Assembly (NCBI RefSeq): GCF_030052815.1
Contig: NC_079504.1
Coordinates: forward strand, 46,126,324-46,190,323
Direction: 5' to 3'
Source of the DNA: Hevea brasiliensis
Taxonomy: Eukaryota; Streptophyta; Magnoliopsida; Malpighiales; Euphorbiaceae
Length of the DNA: 64,000 nucleotides
The notes beneath the pieces are model-generated. The model was not told where the DNA came from and did no database searches. It saw only the letters and a program-made list of their open reading frames with translations. A program made the position numbers and the translations under genes. This document shows, one piece after another, positions 61,802 to 64,000 of the stretch (position 1 is the first letter of the stretch; each line of letters begins with the position of its first letter).

Positions 61802-63913
61802 TGTTAGTAGTATGCCCTAGAGCATATCATTTAGTATGTATATTATGCATATTTTATTAATAAAAAAGCCAATTTCACTTTTCCATTTACATAATGTATT
61901 TATGTGTAATAGAAAAGGTCCATTGATATTTTATTAGAAATTTTATTCTTAAGTTGTTAAGAATATGAGTGACAGTATTTCTAGCACAAAGTATCATAAA
62001 TTGGTTCACAATCGAGGATACTTCACACAGAACATGACTTATCCAGAAAGATTGTAATCATGTTTATTCCCAAGGTATTTATATGAGATATAAATAAGAT
62101 AAGAGTGGTGAGTCTCGTGCCACATAACAAATATGATAGGCACTTATACATGATAAGTAGGCCGAACCAGTGACGCATATGACAAGCACATGGAGTTTAC
62201 TCTTGTCAATGCATTATCACATATCATATCAGTGCATATAATCTTTAGACCTGAGATAACACAGTTATCTTGTATTTAGGTGGTTTGAGTTTGATACTGC
62301 TTTCATACTTGTATTGTGTATGGGTATATGGGCATGTGTTGGCTCCTACTAGTTATATATGGAGATTGGTGTTGATCAAGATAGAATCTGTTACCCTAAG
62401 TAAATAGGGATAAAATCCTATGTTCATTTAATTATTCTTGATGTTTCAAGTTCCTGGCTAGGACAGACAGATTTAGTCAGAAAAGAGTTTTTGACAAGAA
62501 AATCTAATTAATCAAGAACTGGAATTAAAAGACAACATAATATTCATAGCAAATGGGGTTTGACATTAACTATGACTCCAGCTCGAATTGGAGTTTTGTA
62601 ACAGAGAGATTCTAATGCATGGTAATATATAATTAAAGATTCATTTAAGGTATTCCTTATTACTGATTGGGTGGCTATGACACTTTATGCTAGGTGTCAA
62701 CCATGGTCTATGAGATGCCTAAAATGATTTTGAGAAATTATTCATGGTAAGAAAGAGTTCTGATGATATTAAGAGTTAATATTATATCTCATTGCCAATT
62801 AGTGATGAGCCTAGTGAGTCACACACATACACAAGTTAATCACAAAGTTAAATGTGATTTAATTGATTAATTAAAGAGTTTAATTGATTAATTAAATAGA
62901 TTTGGTTTGCAATAAGATTGTAAAGTCCCTAGCATGGCTTGAAACCAAATCTAGGTTATTGGATATATAATACAAGTTAAATTTATATTTAAAGTGTTTA
63001 AATATAAATATAATTATGAGAAATTAATTAATAGAGATTAATTAGTTAATTTATATTTGATATAAATTGATTAGAAGAAGAGAAATAATGATTTTGGGTT
63101 GAGAACTCAAAATTAAAACATAAGGGTAATTTGGTTATTTCACATGATGACATATGGCACCATGAGATGGTGACACATGCAATCATATAAGTTTGCCATT
63201 TGTCTTCCTATCATGCTAGGTAATCAAAGTCAAGATTAAGTCTAGCTTTGACAGTTGGCTTAATATGATTAAGTCAATTAAAAATAAGATGCAATGTGGT
63301 GGTGACATGTGGCAAAGGGTTTAAGTGATTACTTGACCTAATTATAAAAGGGAAAAGAAAAGAAGAAACACATAACTCTCTCTAGCCTCTCAAGTGTGTC
63401 GGAACATTGCTCTCTTCCTCTCCTCTCAATTTCTCAACAATTTAAAGAGAATCACTCCATTCCCTTTGAATTAAAATTGCTAGAAATTGTTTCTAGTGTC
63501 TTGTACACCCATACAACCTATCTAGAAGCAAAACCCCAAATTATAATTGGTTGGCAAGGCTTGAGAAGCAAAATTGGTAGCTGCCCATTGGTGATCTTAG
63601 TGTGGACAAGCTAGAGGGACAACACTTGTCCTAAAAGTGCCAATTGCATTCATAGTGCATCAAAAGAGGTTAGTACCCAAACTTCTTTTTAAACTAGGGT
63701 TTAATTGAATTAATTTGTTAATTCACAATCTTGAATGGCAAATGAAGATTCTAATGCATATTAAAAGTGTTTTAATATGCTATTGAGCATTGAAATTAAT
63801 TAGGTTGAAATTAATTAGGCACATAAGAGATGTGGCATGATGCATGAAACCCTAGAAGAAAATTTTTAAATTCAATGCTCCAATTCATCAATTTTCATGC
63901 TTTCGCTCCTACA
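61802..63913 (+). repeat. 5' LTR of a third copia copy (same family as 26788-36310)
   Basis: 2112 bp, starts TGTTAGTAGTATGCCCTAGAG and ends GCTCCTACA; similar along its whole length to the reverse complement of 26788-28893 and 34201-36310. Followed at once by a primer-binding site. The element's coding part would lie beyond the window end. More diverged than the other two LTRs are from each other. Confidence 0.93.
63343..63349 (+). promoter_or_regulatory. TATA box of copia LTR
   Basis: TATAAAA in the context ATTATAAAAGGG, about 570 bp before the LTR end, at the place matching CTATATAAGGG in the minus-strand LTRs. Transcript start expected at about 63370-63380. Confidence 0.6.
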
Positions 63914-64000
63914 ATTGGTATCAGAGCCACTCTATTTGCCATTAGGATTGAATATGAGATTTAATTGTATGATTGGATCAAATTTGGATTGATCTAAAGC
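63914..64000 (+). mobile_element. Start of copia interior with primer-binding site
   Basis: ATTGGTATCAGAGCC at 63914-63928 (initiator tRNA-Met type), then leader sequence running off the window. No coding sequence of this copy is visible. Confidence 0.88.

Noticed and set aside
63396..63614. 72-codon frame near the right end
   Set aside because: It lies in the transcribed part of the copia LTR, and related LTR copies do not keep the frame.

Overview
This window is nuclear DNA from a flowering plant, almost certainly a eudicot. It holds one intact, intron-rich host gene for translation initiation factor eIF2 subunit beta (spliced CDS 5677-11626, nine coding exons, 270 aa). Nearly all of the rest is AT-rich intergenic DNA and nested retrotransposons. 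The species cannot be fixed from sequence alone.

Layout. 1-5190: old LTR-like sequence, a broken PPR-like coding relic (1513-1809), minisatellites and AT-rich DNA. 5195-11800: the eIF2beta gene, with a 5'UTR intron, one GC-AG intron, an Au-like SINE relic in one intron, and a truncated RTE-type LINE plus local repeats in the 3 kb last intron. 11800-15040: AT-rich DNA with a small plastid psbA fragment (13582-13731). 15041-23130: a decayed Ty1/copia element on the + strand whose 5' LTR carries a full-length minus-strand RTE LINE (15361-18620). 23131-25640: AT-rich DNA with microsatellites and hairpins.

25641-59243 is one Ty3/gypsy element of the Athila type on the minus strand, expanded to 33.6 kb by later insertions. 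Its outer target-site duplication is CCTTA on both sides. Its 3' LTR is split by a minus-strand Ty1/copia element (26788-36310, duplication GAAGG). Its 3' region holds a 391-bp TRIM (37817-38207, duplication GAGGC). Its post-pol ORF is split by a plus-strand Tekay/Del-like chromovirus (39124-50321, duplication CTTCC). All four boundaries can be read directly, so the insertion order is clear.

59244-61801 holds a 190-bp tandem duplication and a deletion-derived gypsy remnant. From 61802 a second copy of the same copia family begins on the + strand; its LTR and primer-binding site are inside the window and its coding part lies beyond the right edge.

The only gene likely to serve the host is eIF2beta. 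The transposon reading frames all carry stops or frameshifts, many consistent with C-to-T decay. I found no defence system, CRISPR array, rRNA or tRNA gene. The points most worth checking are a 75-bp GT-AG intron-like segment inside the chromovirus integrase, clustered quasi-palindromes around ACACGG/CCGTGT in the Athila-type element, a duplicated polypurine-tract segment in that element, and a duplication of the eIF2beta last-exon end into its 3'UTR.
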